64,000 nucleotides of DNA from Pseudarthrobacter sp. SSS035 (lineage in GTDB: Bacteria > Actinomycetota > Actinomycetes > Actinomycetales > Micrococcaceae). The position numbers and the translations under genes were made by a program. The notes beneath the pieces were generated by a model. That model was not told the origin of the DNA. It made no database searches and saw only the letters and a list, made by a program, of their open reading frames with translations. Position 1 is the stretch's first letter. Every line of letters begins with the position of its first letter. Positions 63,991 through 64,000 of the stretch are shown here, piece after piece. The stretch is taken from positions 3,286,001 to 3,350,000 of the forward strand of contig NZ_CP096882.1 of NCBI RefSeq assembly GCF_023273875.1, given 5' to 3'.

Positions 63991-64000
63991 TCTAACTACG

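Overview
The window is high-GC actinobacterial chromosome and looks like Micrococcaceae (Arthrobacter/Pseudarthrobacter type). The evidence is a mycothiol synthase next to an orphan GlnR regulator, an actinobacterial PfkA signature, the AlkZ-type glycosylase, GTG/TTG starts on several core genes, many leaderless-type promoters, and the actinobacterial order secE-nusG-rplKA / rplJL / rpoBC / rpsLG-fusA-tuf / S10 operon. The genus is an inference from gene content and order; no database search was possible.

Layout. 1-8.8 kb: a partial membrane protein and an AlkZ-like glycosylase on divergent promoters; aspartate-semialdehyde dehydrogenase; a thyA-dfrA-small membrane protein unit; ppk1 followed by a MutT1-type Nudix/histidine-phosphatase gene that is broken by one base in an A8 tract; and mshD. 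8.8-17.3 kb: a short intergenic transcript candidate, glnR, two membrane proteins, a nitrobindin-like protein, a flavodoxin-fold protein, a ygfZ-ankyrin-MFS cluster, an acetyltransferase and pfkA. 17.4-25.7 kb is a signalling block: a histidine kinase/LuxR regulator pair beside an ABC-2 exporter, then a PspC/LiaF-type envelope-stress locus with its own divergent PspC-fused kinase and regulator. 25.7-27.0 kb: an intact IS30-family element. 27.0-64 kb: an aspartate aminotransferase, tRNA-Trp and the long translation/transcription region. That region is interrupted by tandem dual-GNAT proteins, a YbaK deacylase/thiolase/lipoprotein group, a 1426-residue membrane protein and a GH1 beta-glucosidase. 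The window stops just after rplE.

How it fits together. Most of the right half is a core gene-expression cluster: protein export (SecE), elongation control (NusG), RNA polymerase beta and beta', ribosomal proteins, EF-G and EF-Tu. It is punctuated by clear hairpin terminators and an L10-type leader with an attenuator. The left half is metabolism (lysine/threonine precursor, dTMP/folate, polyphosphate, mycothiol, glycolysis) and sensing.

I did not find a clearly new multi-gene system. The observations I rate highest are: the A8 frameshift that removes the second catalytic histidine of the MutT1-like protein; a well-formed promoter driving a ~135-nt intergenic transcript between mshD and glnR; a TANNNT element five or six bases before the start codon of nine genes (predicted leaderless mRNAs); the PspC-kinase locus; long near-perfect palindromes between genes; and the giant uncharacterised membrane protein.
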